Assembly (NCBI RefSeq): GCF_030466625.1
Contig: NZ_JADEVT010000016.1
Span: 1 to 64,000, forward strand
DNA: 64,000 nucleotides
Source: Nocardioides sp. ChNu-153
GTDB taxonomy: Bacteria > Actinomycetota > Actinomycetes > Propionibacteriales > Nocardioidaceae
Direction: 5' to 3'
Shown: positions 36,317 through 44,115 of the stretch, piece by piece
How the letters are laid out: each line of letters opens with the position of its first letter
Position numbering within the stretch: the stretch's first letter is position 1
Translations under genes and position numbers: made by a program
The notes under the pieces: generated by a model
Seen by the model: the letters and a program-made list of their open reading frames with translations, nothing else
Told to the model about the DNA's origin: nothing
Database searches by the model: none

Positions 36317-37828
36317 TCACCAGGGGCTGGGCTCGTAGTCCTTGAGGAAGCAGCCGAACACGTCCTCACCGGCCTCGCCCCGCACGATCGGGTCGTAGAC
36401 GCGGGCGGCGCCGTCGACGAGGTCGAGCGGTGCGTGCCAGCCCTCGGCCGCGATGCGCAGCTTCTCGTGGTGGGGGCGCTCGTCGGTGATCCAGCCGGTG
36501 TCGACGGCCGTCATGAGGATCTGGTCGGTCTCGAACATCTCCCCCGCGCTCGTGCGGGTCAGCATGTTGAGCGCCGCCTTCGCCATGTTGGTGTGCGGGT
36601 GGCCCGGGCCCTTGTAGCGGCGCGAGAACTGGCCCTCCATGGCGGAGACGTTGACGACGTACGCGCGGCGGGCGCCCCGCCGTACCGCCTCGCGCATGGC
36701 GGGCCGCAGCCGGCTGATGAGCAGGAACGGAGCGACCGAGTTGCAGAACTGCACCTCGAGCAGCTCGAGGGGGTCGACCTCGTCGACGACCTGGGTCCAG
36801 GAGTTGTTGGTCTGCACGTCGGGCAGCAGGCCGCCCGCGTCGACGGCGGTGCCGGCGAGGTGCGCCTCCAGGCTGGCGTTGCCGGCCTTGAGCGCCAGCG
36901 CGGTCATCGTCGCGGCGCTGTGCGCGGCCAGGGCGTGCTCCGCGGACTCGCCGTCGTGGTGGGCGACCGCCACGTCGGCCAGGGCGCCCGCGATGGCGGC
37001 GGGGTGGGCCTCGGACACGCGGTCGAAGGTGACCATCTCGGGCAGCACGCGGTCGGTGGGCAGCGGGGCGGACTCCATCTCCACGAGCTGGGAGTAGGCG
37101 CCGGGGCTGCGCCGGACCGTCTGGCAGGCGTTGTTGACGAGGATGTCGAGCGGGCCGTCGGCCATGACGTCGTCGGCCAGCGCGAGCACCTGGGTGGGGT
37201 CGCGCAGGTCGATGCCGACGACCTTGAGGCGGTGCAGCCAGTCGTCGGAGTCCTCCAGCGCCGCGAACCGGCGCACCGCGTCGCGGGGGAAGCGCGTCGT
37301 GATGGTCAGGTGGGCGCCGTCGCGCAGCAGCCGCAGCGCGATGTACATCCCGATCTTCGCCCGGCCCCCGGTCAGCAGCGCGCGGCGACCGGTGAGGTCG
37401 GTGCGCTGGTCCCGCTTGGCGTGGCTCATCGCGGCGCAGCGCGGGCACAGCCAGTGGTAGAACGCGTCGACGAGGGTGAAGTCCTCCTTGCAGATGTAGC
37501 AGCCGCGCGCGGTGATGAGCTCGCCCGCGAACGCCCCCTTCGCCGTCGAGACCAGGGGGATGCCGGCGGTCTCGTCGTCGATCCGCATCGCCGACCCGGT
37601 CGCCGTGCTCTCGATGATCCGCTGGTCGTGCACCTGCCGCGTCATGCGGATCTCGGCCCGGCGGGTCTTCTTGATCAGCTTGTACATGTACGACGCGGCG
37701 CGCTTCACCGTCGTCACGTCGGGGTGGTCGGGCGGCAGGTCCGCGACCTGCTGCAGCACCCGCAGCGCGGTCGCCATCTCGGCGGGGTCGATGCCGGCAG
37801 GACCGGCGCTGGGTACGGCGTCACTCAC
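36317..37828 (-). CDS. Atypical SDR oxidoreductase with zinc-ribbon insert and no catalytic Tyr
   Basis: 503 aa from the GTG at 37828, favoured by TACCCT 6 nt upstream. Residues 1-105 are helical. A four-Cys zinc ribbon follows (CYIC at 110-113 and CPRC at 128-131). The Rossmann SDR domain begins with LTGGRAKIG (about 152-160) and has DILVNNACQT and the Ser in NVSAMEG. Where YxxxK is expected the sequence is HPHTNMAKAAL: Lys417 is present but position -4 is Thr413. The length is about double a classical SDR. NAD(P) binding is likely; the catalytic mechanism and substrate are unknown. Confidence 0.85.
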   Translation of the reverse strand: MSDAVPSAGPAGIDPAEMATALRVLQQVADLPPDHPDVTTVKRAASYMYKLIKKTRRAEIRMTRQVHDQRIIESTATGSAMRIDDETAGIPLVSTAKGAFAGELITARGCYICKEDFTLVDAFYHWLCPRCAAMSHAKRDQRTDLTGRRALLTGGRAKIGMYIALRLLRDGAHLTITTRFPRDAVRRFAALEDSDDWLHRLKVVGIDLRDPTQVLALADDVMADGPLDILVNNACQTVRRSPGAYSQLVEMESAPLPTDRVLPEMVTFDRVSEAHPAAIAGALADVAVAHHDGESAEHALAAHSAATMTALALKAGNASLEAHLAGTAVDAGGLLPDVQTNNSWTQVVDEVDPLELLEVQFCNSVAPFLLISRLRPAMREAVRRGARRAYVVNVSAMEGQFSRRYKGPGHPHTNMAKAALNMLTRTSAGEMFETDQILMTAVDTGWITDERPHHEKLRIAAEGWHAPLDLVDGAARVYDPIVRGEAGEDVFGCFLKDYEPSPW

Positions 37829-37834
37829 CGGGAG

Positions 37835-37840
37835 AGGGTA
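37835..37840 (-). promoter_or_regulatory. -10 element of the SDR gene
   Basis: TACCCT on the minus strand, 6 nt before the GTG at 37828. Confidence 0.5.
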
Positions 37841-37903
37841 CGGCGCCGGGCGTCGGCGGGCGGAAACGCCGACCACGGCCCCGGCCGGCGCGCCCGGCCG
37901 GCC

Positions 37904-38773
37904 TCAGCCCCGCGCCACGCCCCGCAGCGAGCCCTCGACGAGCTCCTCGCTGGACGCGAAGCACGCCACGCGGCGCTCCCCCGCGTCCCAGGCCTCCTCG
38001 GTCGGGGGCACGAACGCCGGGTAGGTCGTCTCGGCCCCGGCGTAGTTCGCCTCGCCCGCGTACGAGAAGAAGAGGTCGTCGCAGTCGAAGCCGACCTCGT
38101 CCCACAACGTGTCCTCGTCGGGGTAGTCGTCCCCGTCGACCTCGACGAAGCCCGCGAGCTCCGCGTCGTGCCACCCGGCGCAGTCGACCGTCGCCGCCAC
38201 CGTCTCCAGCGGGTCGCCCCACCAGAGCTGGTAGTTCAGCTCGTGGTCGAGCACGCAGTCGCCGGCCGCGAGGTCCACCAGCGGCACGTCCTGGGCCAGC
38301 GGCGTCACCGACGCCCGCTCCTCGGCGTCGCCCAGCTCCTCGGGGTCCATCGCGTAGTCCTCGTCGAACCCCTCGTCGAACCCCGCGTCGAACCCGGCGC
38401 CGACCTCGTCCAGCTCGTCGCGGAGCTCCTGCACGTCGCCCTGGAGGCGCTCGACGGTCGCCTCGCGCCGGGCGGTGTCACCGGCCTGGACCAGCAGGAC
38501 GGTGCCGACCACGGCCGCGACGGCGAGCCACGCCGTACCGACCACGAGGGCGGCCACCGCCATGCCGCGACCGGGGCGCCCGCGCGGCCGGGACCCCAGC
38601 CCGATTGCGCCGAGCACGACACCGAGGAGGTTGGTGACGACGAGAGGCACGCACGCCAGGGCCAGCGCCAGCGTCGGCACGAGGCCGGCGTCCTCACGGA
38701 CGGGCGGCTGCCACGGCAGGGGGTACGGCGGGTGCTGCGGCGCGGGCGCGGGGTGCGGCGTCTGGGTGCTCAT
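37904..38773 (-). CDS. Septum-formation-type membrane protein with DUF4190-like N-terminus
   Basis: 289 aa. A Pro-rich cytoplasmic start leads to three membrane helices (DUF4190-like, about residues 28-115) and a short Glu/Asp-rich coiled segment. The extracytoplasmic domain has conserved Cys positions: AAGDCVLD, ATVDCAGWHDAE, GFDCDDLF and ACFASSEELVEGSLRG. The last motif and Cys pattern match the neighbour upstream, so the two are paralogues. Its ATG overlaps the neighbour's stop (ATGA, 38770-38773), implying coupled synthesis. The role is unknown; the family name comes from a septum-formation domain. Confidence 0.8.
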   Translation of the reverse strand: MSTQTPHPAPAPQHPPYPLPWQPPVREDAGLVPTLALALACVPLVVTNLLGVVLGAIGLGSRPRGRPGRGMAVAALVVGTAWLAVAAVVGTVLLVQAGDTARREATVERLQGDVQELRDELDEVGAGFDAGFDEGFDEDYAMDPEELGDAEERASVTPLAQDVPLVDLAAGDCVLDHELNYQLWWGDPLETVAATVDCAGWHDAELAGFVEVDGDDYPDEDTLWDEVGFDCDDLFFSYAGEANYAGAETTYPAFVPPTEEAWDAGERRVACFASSEELVEGSLRGVARG

Positions 38774-39477
38774 GCGTCTGACCGCCCGAGCGAACCACGG
38801 CGGAGCTCCTCCGACGTGGCGACGCAGACGATCTCGCGGTCCCCGAACTCCCAGGACTCCGGGGTCGGCCAGTAGAAGCTCATCCACACGTCCGCGTAGG
38901 CGCCGGCCTCGCCGGCGTACGTGTCGTAGTGGTCCCAGCACCGGTCCTCGGTGTCGGCGAAGAACGCGTCGTCCTCCTCCGGCAGCTCGTCGACCCGGTA
39001 CGCCCCGACCACCTCGAGCGGGTGTGCCTCGCTGCAGTCGACGAGGTCCACCTCCTCGCTGACGAACGGCTCCCCGCTCGACTCGGGGTCCAGCAGCCCG
39101 TCGAAGAAGCAGTCACCGACCTCGAGGTCGAAGAGCGCGACCTTCTCGGCGTCGAGGTCCTCGACGTACCAGGGGTCGGCCGCCTCGCTGGTCACGCTCG
39201 ACGCCTCCTCCGACCACGCCGACCCGCCCTCGAGACCGACGACCGCGAAGGTCCCGACGACCACGGCACCGAGGAGACCGACGACCGCGACCCCGGCGAC
39301 GACCAGGCCGACGACGAGACCGGTACGGCGGCGGCGCGGCGGCGCGGGCGGGCCGGGGTACGGCGCGCCCCACCCCCCGGCGTACGGCTGCGGCGCGTGC
39401 TGCTGCGGTGGGAACGGCTGCTGCACGGGCGGCTCGGGCGCGGGGCCGGGCGGCGGGTACTGCGGCTCGTCGGGCAT
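38770..39477 (-). CDS. Septum-formation-type single-pass membrane protein
   Basis: 235 aa. A Pro/Gln-rich cytoplasmic tail (residues 1-48) precedes one membrane helix ([20 protein letters not shown]) and an acidic extracytoplasmic domain. That domain has EVGDCFFD, DLVDCSEAHPLEVVGAY, EDRCWDHY and VCVATSEELRRGSLGR. The VGDCF...VxCxxxHxxEV pattern is the septum_form domain signature. It is paralogous to the downstream overlapping gene. The two probably act together at the cell envelope. Confidence 0.82.
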   Translation of the reverse strand: MPDEPQYPPPGPAPEPPVQQPFPPQQHAPQPYAGGWGAPYPGPPAPPRRRRTGLVVGLVVAGVAVVGLLGAVVVGTFAVVGLEGGSAWSEEASSVTSEAADPWYVEDLDAEKVALFDLEVGDCFFDGLLDPESSGEPFVSEEVDLVDCSEAHPLEVVGAYRVDELPEEDDAFFADTEDRCWDHYDTYAGEAGAYADVWMSFYWPTPESWEFGDREIVCVATSEELRRGSLGRSDA

Positions 39478-39621
39478 GGGTCGTCGGTCCCCTCGGCTCG
39501 TGGTGCGGTCGTACGAGCCCGTCGGCGTCGCAACGCCCGCATGCTCCCATCCCGCGCGGGATCACGCGGGCGGAACGGGGCAACAGCCGGTGCCCCCGAG
39601 CGGTGATCCGGGCAACAGGCC

Positions 39622-40179
39622 TCAGCGGAGCACGACGGTGCCGCGCGCCCGACGCGCCGGCTCCCACCAGTCGCGCAGCCCCGAGAAGGCGACGACGAGG
39701 AACAGCGCCACCCCCACGGCGAAGACCACGATCCCCCAGCCCGGCCCGACGTCCTCGGCCGACAGCGAGAGGAGGGCGAAGATGCCGGCCACCACGGTGC
39801 CGACGACGAGCAGCGTCGCGGTGAGCCCGACGACCTTCTGCGTGCCCGCCGTGGCGGAGGCGGTGGCGATGAGGGCCAGCAGGTAGAGGGCGACCACGGT
39901 GACGAGGAGGAGGCCGAGGAACCCGATCCCGGCCGCGATGGAGAAGCCCTCGACGTCGCCCTCGCTGTCGCGGAAGGTCAGGGCGCGGAAGCCCGTGGTC
40001 AGGAGGCTGGCCATGACGTCCTCCTCGTCGGAGCCCTGGTTGACCGGGATGAACGGCAGCAGCTGGCCCAGCACCAGGCAGATCGCGCTGGCCCACGCCA
40101 CCGCCCTCACCACCAGGTCCTCCAGCCGCTCGACCCGCTGCCCCAGCAGGCGCAGCTCGCGCTCCACGATCGTCTCCAC
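39622..40179 (-). CDS. Four-helix membrane protein, unknown function
   Basis: 185 aa, GTG start. An N-terminal amphipathic or coiled helix (ERELRLLGQRVERLEDLV) is followed by four hydrophobic segments at about residues 25-45, 85-110, 115-140 and 145-165. It ends with a short basic tail. No family is recognised. It stands alone, with 144 nt to the septum-type gene downstream and 177 nt to the divergent tRNA-Arg. Confidence 0.75.
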   Translation of the reverse strand: METIVERELRLLGQRVERLEDLVVRAVAWASAICLVLGQLLPFIPVNQGSDEEDVMASLLTTGFRALTFRDSEGDVEGFSIAAGIGFLGLLLVTVVALYLLALIATASATAGTQKVVGLTATLLVVGTVVAGIFALLSLSAEDVGPGWGIVVFAVGVALFLVVAFSGLRDWWEPARRARGTVVLR

Positions 40180-40356
40180 CGCTCCACTCCTGTCGTCGCT
40201 GCCCCGGCGCGCCCGGGCCGGCGGGTGCCCTACCCCGCGGGAGCCGGCCTCACTCCCCGCTCTCGCGCACGCGGTCGGCGGCGGCCCCTACACTGCTGCC
40301 CGGACCGGCGTCGTGGCCGGACGGACCCTCCGGTCCCGTCCCCGCGAACGGTCCCC

Positions 40357-40430
40357 GCCTCCGTAGCTCAGCTGGATAGAGCAGCGGCCTTCTAATCCGC
40401 CGGTCACAGGTTCGAATCCTGTCGGGGGCA
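40357..40430 (+). tRNA. tRNA-Arg (TCT anticodon)
   Basis: The acceptor GCCTCCG pairs with CGGGGGC (one G-U), the D arm is GCTCAGCTGGATAGAGC, and the anticodon loop CTTCTAA gives TCT. The T arm is CAGGTTCGAATCCTG, and the discriminator is A. Confidence 0.96.
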
Positions 40431-40559
40431 CCGCGCAGGACGTCCGCCCCGCTGCACGAGCGCGCCCGGGGCCGCAGGTTTGGCGGCGACCACCCGAAGG
40501 TAGGGAGGGGGCGGCGCCGCGGGAGGCGGCGCCGTACCCGATCAGAGAGAGACACCCCC

Positions 40560-41225
40560 ATGCGCAAGCGCCAGAAGTTCGCCTCCGTCGCCGTGGCCGC
40601 CGTCCTCGCGGCCTCGCTCACCGCCTGCGGCGGTGACGACGAGTCGAGCGACGACGCCGAGAGCTCGGAGTCGAGCACCACCGAGGACGCGTCCGAGGAG
40701 CCCGCCGACGAGGAGACCTCGGAGGACGAGGAGTCGGAGGACTCCGGCAGCGGCTCGGCGGGCGGCTCTTCCGCCAGCGAGCTCACCGAGCCCGGCGCCC
40801 AGCTGAAGCTGGGCGAGACCGCGACCGTCCCGATGTCGTACGCGGGCGAGGACGGCGTCATCGAGGTCACCGTCACCGAGATCCGCGAGGGCGACCCGGC
40901 CGACCTCGCCGACGTCGAGGACTCCGACGGCATGACGCCGTGGCACATCTCCTACGAGATCTCGGGCGTCGAGAACGCCGAGGCGATCGGCGGCATGCAG
41001 CTGAGCCTCGACGGCCTCACCGCCGCCGGCGACAGCGCCGCCCAGCTCATCAGCTTCTCCGGCGGCATCGGCGGCTGCGAGACCGAGTCGGCCGCGTCCG
41101 ACTGGGACGGCTCGGCCTTCGAGACCTGCAACACGGTCGTCTCGGCCGAGCCGGTCACGCAGGCCGCGTTCGGCGAGGGCGACGACTACAGCCTCATCCT
41201 GGGCTCGCCCGTCATCTGGGAGTGA
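40560..41225 (+). CDS. Lipoprotein of unknown function
   Basis: 221 aa. The lipoprotein signal MRKRQKFASV ends with lipobox LTAC, Cys23. A very acidic Ser/Glu/Asp spacer (about residues 25-75) leads to a beta-rich domain at 78-220. That domain has a DUF4352-like feel (LKLGETATVPM, IEVTVTEIREGDPADL, WHISYEISGVENAE) and two further Cys. It is predicted to be anchored on the outer face of the membrane. It is a single gene ended by the hairpin at 41275-41312. Confidence 0.85.
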   Translation: MRKRQKFASVAVAAVLAASLTACGGDDESSDDAESSESSTTEDASEEPADEETSEDEESEDSGSGSAGGSSASELTEPGAQLKLGETATVPMSYAGEDGVIEVTVTEIREGDPADLADVEDSDGMTPWHISYEISGVENAEAIGGMQLSLDGLTAAGDSAAQLISFSGGIGGCETESAASDWDGSAFETCNTVVSAEPVTQAAFGEGDDYSLILGSPVIWE

Positions 41226-41274
41226 GCCGGGGGCGGACCGTCCACCCGCAGCAGCACGCCGTACGACGGCAGAC

Positions 41275-41312
41275 GACGACGCCCCGGGGATCCCGACCCC
41301 CGGGGTGTCGTC
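41275..41312 (+). terminator. Hairpin terminator after the lipoprotein gene
   Basis: A 15-bp stem with one G-U pair, 41275-41289 with 41298-41312, and an 8-nt loop; 50 nt after the stop codon. Confidence 0.75.
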
Positions 41313-41356
41313 CCGTTCCCGGCGGCCCGTCTTGTCCCCGGGGGCACGATCGGGGC

Positions 41357-41773
41357 ATGGACATCGACCACACCCGACCCGACGGCGTCGACGACGCCAC
41401 CGTGGAGGCCCTCGGCAAGCTGTCGGAGGCCCTCGAGGCCGTGGAGGAGGCGCGCGGCCACCTCTACGCGTTCCACCGCCGCTGCGGCACGGCCGACCTG
41501 ACCCTGGGCGACGCCGTCGACCAGCTGCGCGCGGCGGGCCACGGCGAGCTCGCCGACCGGCTGGACCGAGAGATCGTCGGGCGCAACATCATCCACGGTC
41601 GCTGGTCGTTCCAGGTGGTGGAGGACTACGACGACGGCTACTACGCGACCTTCAAGGCGCTCGAGAAGGACGCCCGCGACGCCCTGCTGGAGGGCCGGAA
41701 GCACGTCTACGAGTCGGAGATGAAGGAGGGGCGGCGCACCCACGGCGAGCCGGGGCACGAGTACCGCCCGTGA
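41357..41773 (+). CDS. Conserved hypothetical protein
   Basis: 138 aa, ATG start. It is helical and acidic. Segments include LGKLSEALEAVEEARGHLYAF and IIHGRWSFQVVEDYDDGYY, and a C-terminal helix EKDARDALLEGRKHVYE. The composition and clean start indicate a real gene, but I cannot name a family. The stop overlaps the next start (GTGA at 41770-41773), so it is coupled to the DoxX-like gene. Confidence 0.75.
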   Translation: MDIDHTRPDGVDDATVEALGKLSEALEAVEEARGHLYAFHRRCGTADLTLGDAVDQLRAAGHGELADRLDREIVGRNIIHGRWSFQVVEDYDDGYYATFKALEKDARDALLEGRKHVYESEMKEGRRTHGEPGHEYRP

Positions 41774-42186
41774 GCGTCCTGCGCACGGCAGGCCGCCTGC
41801 TGCTCGGCTCCGTCATGGTCGGCGCCGGCGTCGCGCACCTCACCACCGCCCGCACCGAGTTCCAGGCCCAGGTGCCCGCGTGGGTGCCGGTGGACGAGGA
41901 CCTCGTGGTCGTCGGGTCCGGCGTGGTGGAGATCGGCCTGGGGGCGGCGCTCCTGCTGGCCCCGCCGCGCCACCGGCGTCTCGCCGGCGGGCTGCTCGCC
42001 GCGTTCTTCGTCGCCATCTTCCCGGGCAACGTGGCGCAGTACGTCGAGGGCACCGACGCCTTCGGCCTGACGAGCGACCGGGCGCGGCTGGTGCGCCTCT
42101 TCTTCCAGCCGCTGCTGGTGCTGTGGGCCCTGTGGGCGGGCGGGTGGCTGCGTCGCTCGCCCGACCGGCAGGATGAGCGTCCGTGA
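41770..42186 (+). CDS. DoxX-like small membrane protein
   Basis: 138 aa from the overlapping GTG. Four membrane helices are seen; the first reads GRLLLGSVMVGAGVAHLT, and VEIGLGAALLL and LLAAFFVAIFPGNVAQYV follow, a DoxX/DUF4345-type pattern. The family's role is mostly unknown. It overlaps the following methyltransferase gene by GTGA (42183-42186), so three genes form one coupled unit. Confidence 0.82.
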   Translation: MSVLRTAGRLLLGSVMVGAGVAHLTTARTEFQAQVPAWVPVDEDLVVVGSGVVEIGLGAALLLAPPRHRRLAGGLLAAFFVAIFPGNVAQYVEGTDAFGLTSDRARLVRLFFQPLLVLWALWAGGWLRRSPDRQDERP

Positions 42187-43784
42187 CGTTCACCGAGGTC
42201 CTGTTCCCCGGGCGGCACCACGCCGTCACCGCCTTCCAGGTCGAGCACCTGCGCCGCCTCCTGGCGGGCGACGTCCGGTTCCCCGACGGGCGTCCCGTGG
42301 AGGTGACCTCCGACGCGGTCGTCGTCTGGCCCGTCACCTCGGCCACCCACGCCTGGACCCGGCGCAACCCGCTGCCGGGCCACCGCCGCGAGGCGCTGGT
42401 CGAGCGCGTCAGCGCCGCCGCCGGGCTGCCGAGCCTCGTCGTACCGGTTCCGGACGTGCCGCAGCACCCCCGGTTCGCGGCCCTCGTCGTCACCACCGTC
42501 GCCACCGCGCTCCCCCACCGGCCGGCGCCCGCGCCCGACCACACCCTCGTGGCCTGCTCGACCCCGGCCGTCGCGGACTCCTACCGCGAGCTCGGGTTCA
42601 CCGTCGTCGGGGTCGAGGACACGGTCGAGGAGGAGCCCGAGGACCAGCCCGGCCGCCCCTGGGAGGTCGTGCAGCGCCTCGCCCACGGCGACGAGTCGTG
42701 GCGCCTGCTGGCCCACCCCGAGACGGTGGCCTTCTACGAGCGGTACGGCGTGCCCGACCTCGTCGTCGACCTCTTCTCCGACCCGGTGGTCTCCAGCGAG
42801 GGCGACCTGACCACGACGCGGGACTACCGCACGTACGCCGCGTCCTTCGAGACCGCCTCGGCCCGCAAGTTCGAGCAGGTCGGGCCGCTGCTGCAGCCGG
42901 GCCGCGTCGTGGACGTCGGCTGCGCGACCGGTGGGCTGCTGGAGCAGGTCGCGGCCGACCCGCGGTTCGAGGAGTCCGACCTCTTCGGCGTCGACGTCGC
43001 CCGCCCGCTGCTCGAGGAGGCCGAGCACAAGAAGGCCACGGGCGTCTTCGCGAACCCCAACATCTGGTTCGTGCGCGCCAACATCCTGGGCGGGCCCGTG
43101 ATGCCGGCGGGCTCCGTCGACTCGACCGTCACCGTGGCGCTGACCCACGAGCTGTTCTCGTACGGCGCGGGTCGCGCCGACGTGGAGGCGTTCGCCCGGC
43201 GGGTCCACGAGCACACCCGCGTCGGGGGCGTCTGGGTGAACTCCGACGTGCTCGGCCCCGCCGAGCCCGACCGCGAGGTGCTGCTCCGGCTGCGCGCCGA
43301 CGACGGCGCGACCCCCGAGCAGGCCCGGACCGACCTCGACGACCTGCCGGCCGAGGACGTCGCGGCGTACGTCGAGGGCCTGTCGACCGCTGGCCGGATG
43401 GTGCAGTTCGTCCACGACTTCCCGCGCCTGTCCGGCTCCGGCTTCACCGCCACCCGGGAGCCGCTCGACGTCGAGGTCGAGGGCACCACCACGTGGCGGC
43501 TGCGGCTCGGGGACGCGATGGAGTTCCTGACGACCAAGGACTACGCCGACAACTGGCTGAGCGAGTGCCACGAGCAGTTCTGCGGGCTGTCGATGGCCGA
43601 CTGGCGCGACCTGCTCACCGACGCCGGGTTCGAGCTCGACCCCGGCCACGGGGCGTGGCGCAACGACTGGATCGTCGAGCACCGCCTCGCCCCCGTCGCG
43701 GAGCTGCTCGACCCCGCCACGGGTGAGGCGCTGCCGTGGCCGGACACCCACGTGCTGAGCGTCGCGCGGCGCCCGCCGGGCTGA
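42183..43784 (+). CDS. Nucleotidyltransferase-like domain fused to a SAM methyltransferase
   Basis: 533 aa from the coupled GTG. Residues 243-252 (VVDVGCATGG) are SAM motif I of a class I methyltransferase that runs to the C-terminus (NSDVLGP, FGVDVARPLLEEAE). The first 200 residues differ. LFPGRHHAVTAFQVEHL near the start, SATHAWTRRNPLPGHRREALVERV near residue 55 and VVPVPDVPQHPRF resemble the GRFQPxHxGH, NPFTxxER and IPVxD motifs of NMN-adenylyltransferase-like enzymes. The first active-site His reads Gln. The substrate is unknown. It is last in the 41357-43784 unit. Confidence 0.75.
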   Translation: MTFTEVLFPGRHHAVTAFQVEHLRRLLAGDVRFPDGRPVEVTSDAVVVWPVTSATHAWTRRNPLPGHRREALVERVSAAAGLPSLVVPVPDVPQHPRFAALVVTTVATALPHRPAPAPDHTLVACSTPAVADSYRELGFTVVGVEDTVEEEPEDQPGRPWEVVQRLAHGDESWRLLAHPETVAFYERYGVPDLVVDLFSDPVVSSEGDLTTTRDYRTYAASFETASARKFEQVGPLLQPGRVVDVGCATGGLLEQVAADPRFEESDLFGVDVARPLLEEAEHKKATGVFANPNIWFVRANILGGPVMPAGSVDSTVTVALTHELFSYGAGRADVEAFARRVHEHTRVGGVWVNSDVLGPAEPDREVLLRLRADDGATPEQARTDLDDLPAEDVAAYVEGLSTAGRMVQFVHDFPRLSGSGFTATREPLDVEVEGTTTWRLRLGDAMEFLTTKDYADNWLSECHEQFCGLSMADWRDLLTDAGFELDPGHGAWRNDWIVEHRLAPVAELLDPATGEALPWPDTHVLSVARRPPG

Positions 43785-43802
43785 GCGCGGCCCCGGGACA
43801 CG

Positions 43803-43841
43803 CCGGAGGCCCTCCCCGCTGCTGCGGTGGAGGGCCTCCGG
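43803..43841. terminator. Hairpin terminator
   Basis: A perfect 13-bp stem (43803-43815 with 43829-43841). The enclosed 13 nt include CCGC-TGCT-GCGG, which extends it. It serves the methyltransferase gene on the plus strand and could stop transcription leaving tRNA-Lys on the minus strand. Confidence 0.85.
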
Positions 43842-43847
43842 TGGTGG

Positions 43848-43920
<73 letters not shown>

Positions 43921-44115
43921 GCGGTGAAGCGGGTAGAACTCTACCTGCGAGTGACGAGGGAGCAAAATCGGCCGCGCGCGCCCGGCGGCGCCGGCCGGGA
44001 CGGGCCGCACCCGTCCACGTTCTGCGCGCAACGGCTGTCGTCGGGCCGCCCAGCGGTCACAATGGCGCGGGGAGCCGGCCGCCGGGCGGTCGGGACGCGG
44101 GAACGGGAGGGTCGA

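Noticed and set aside
36434..38875. Plus-strand open frame opposite the SDR and septum-type genes
   Set aside because: Composition typical of a shadow frame; the minus-strand proteins have clear motifs and ATGA coupling.
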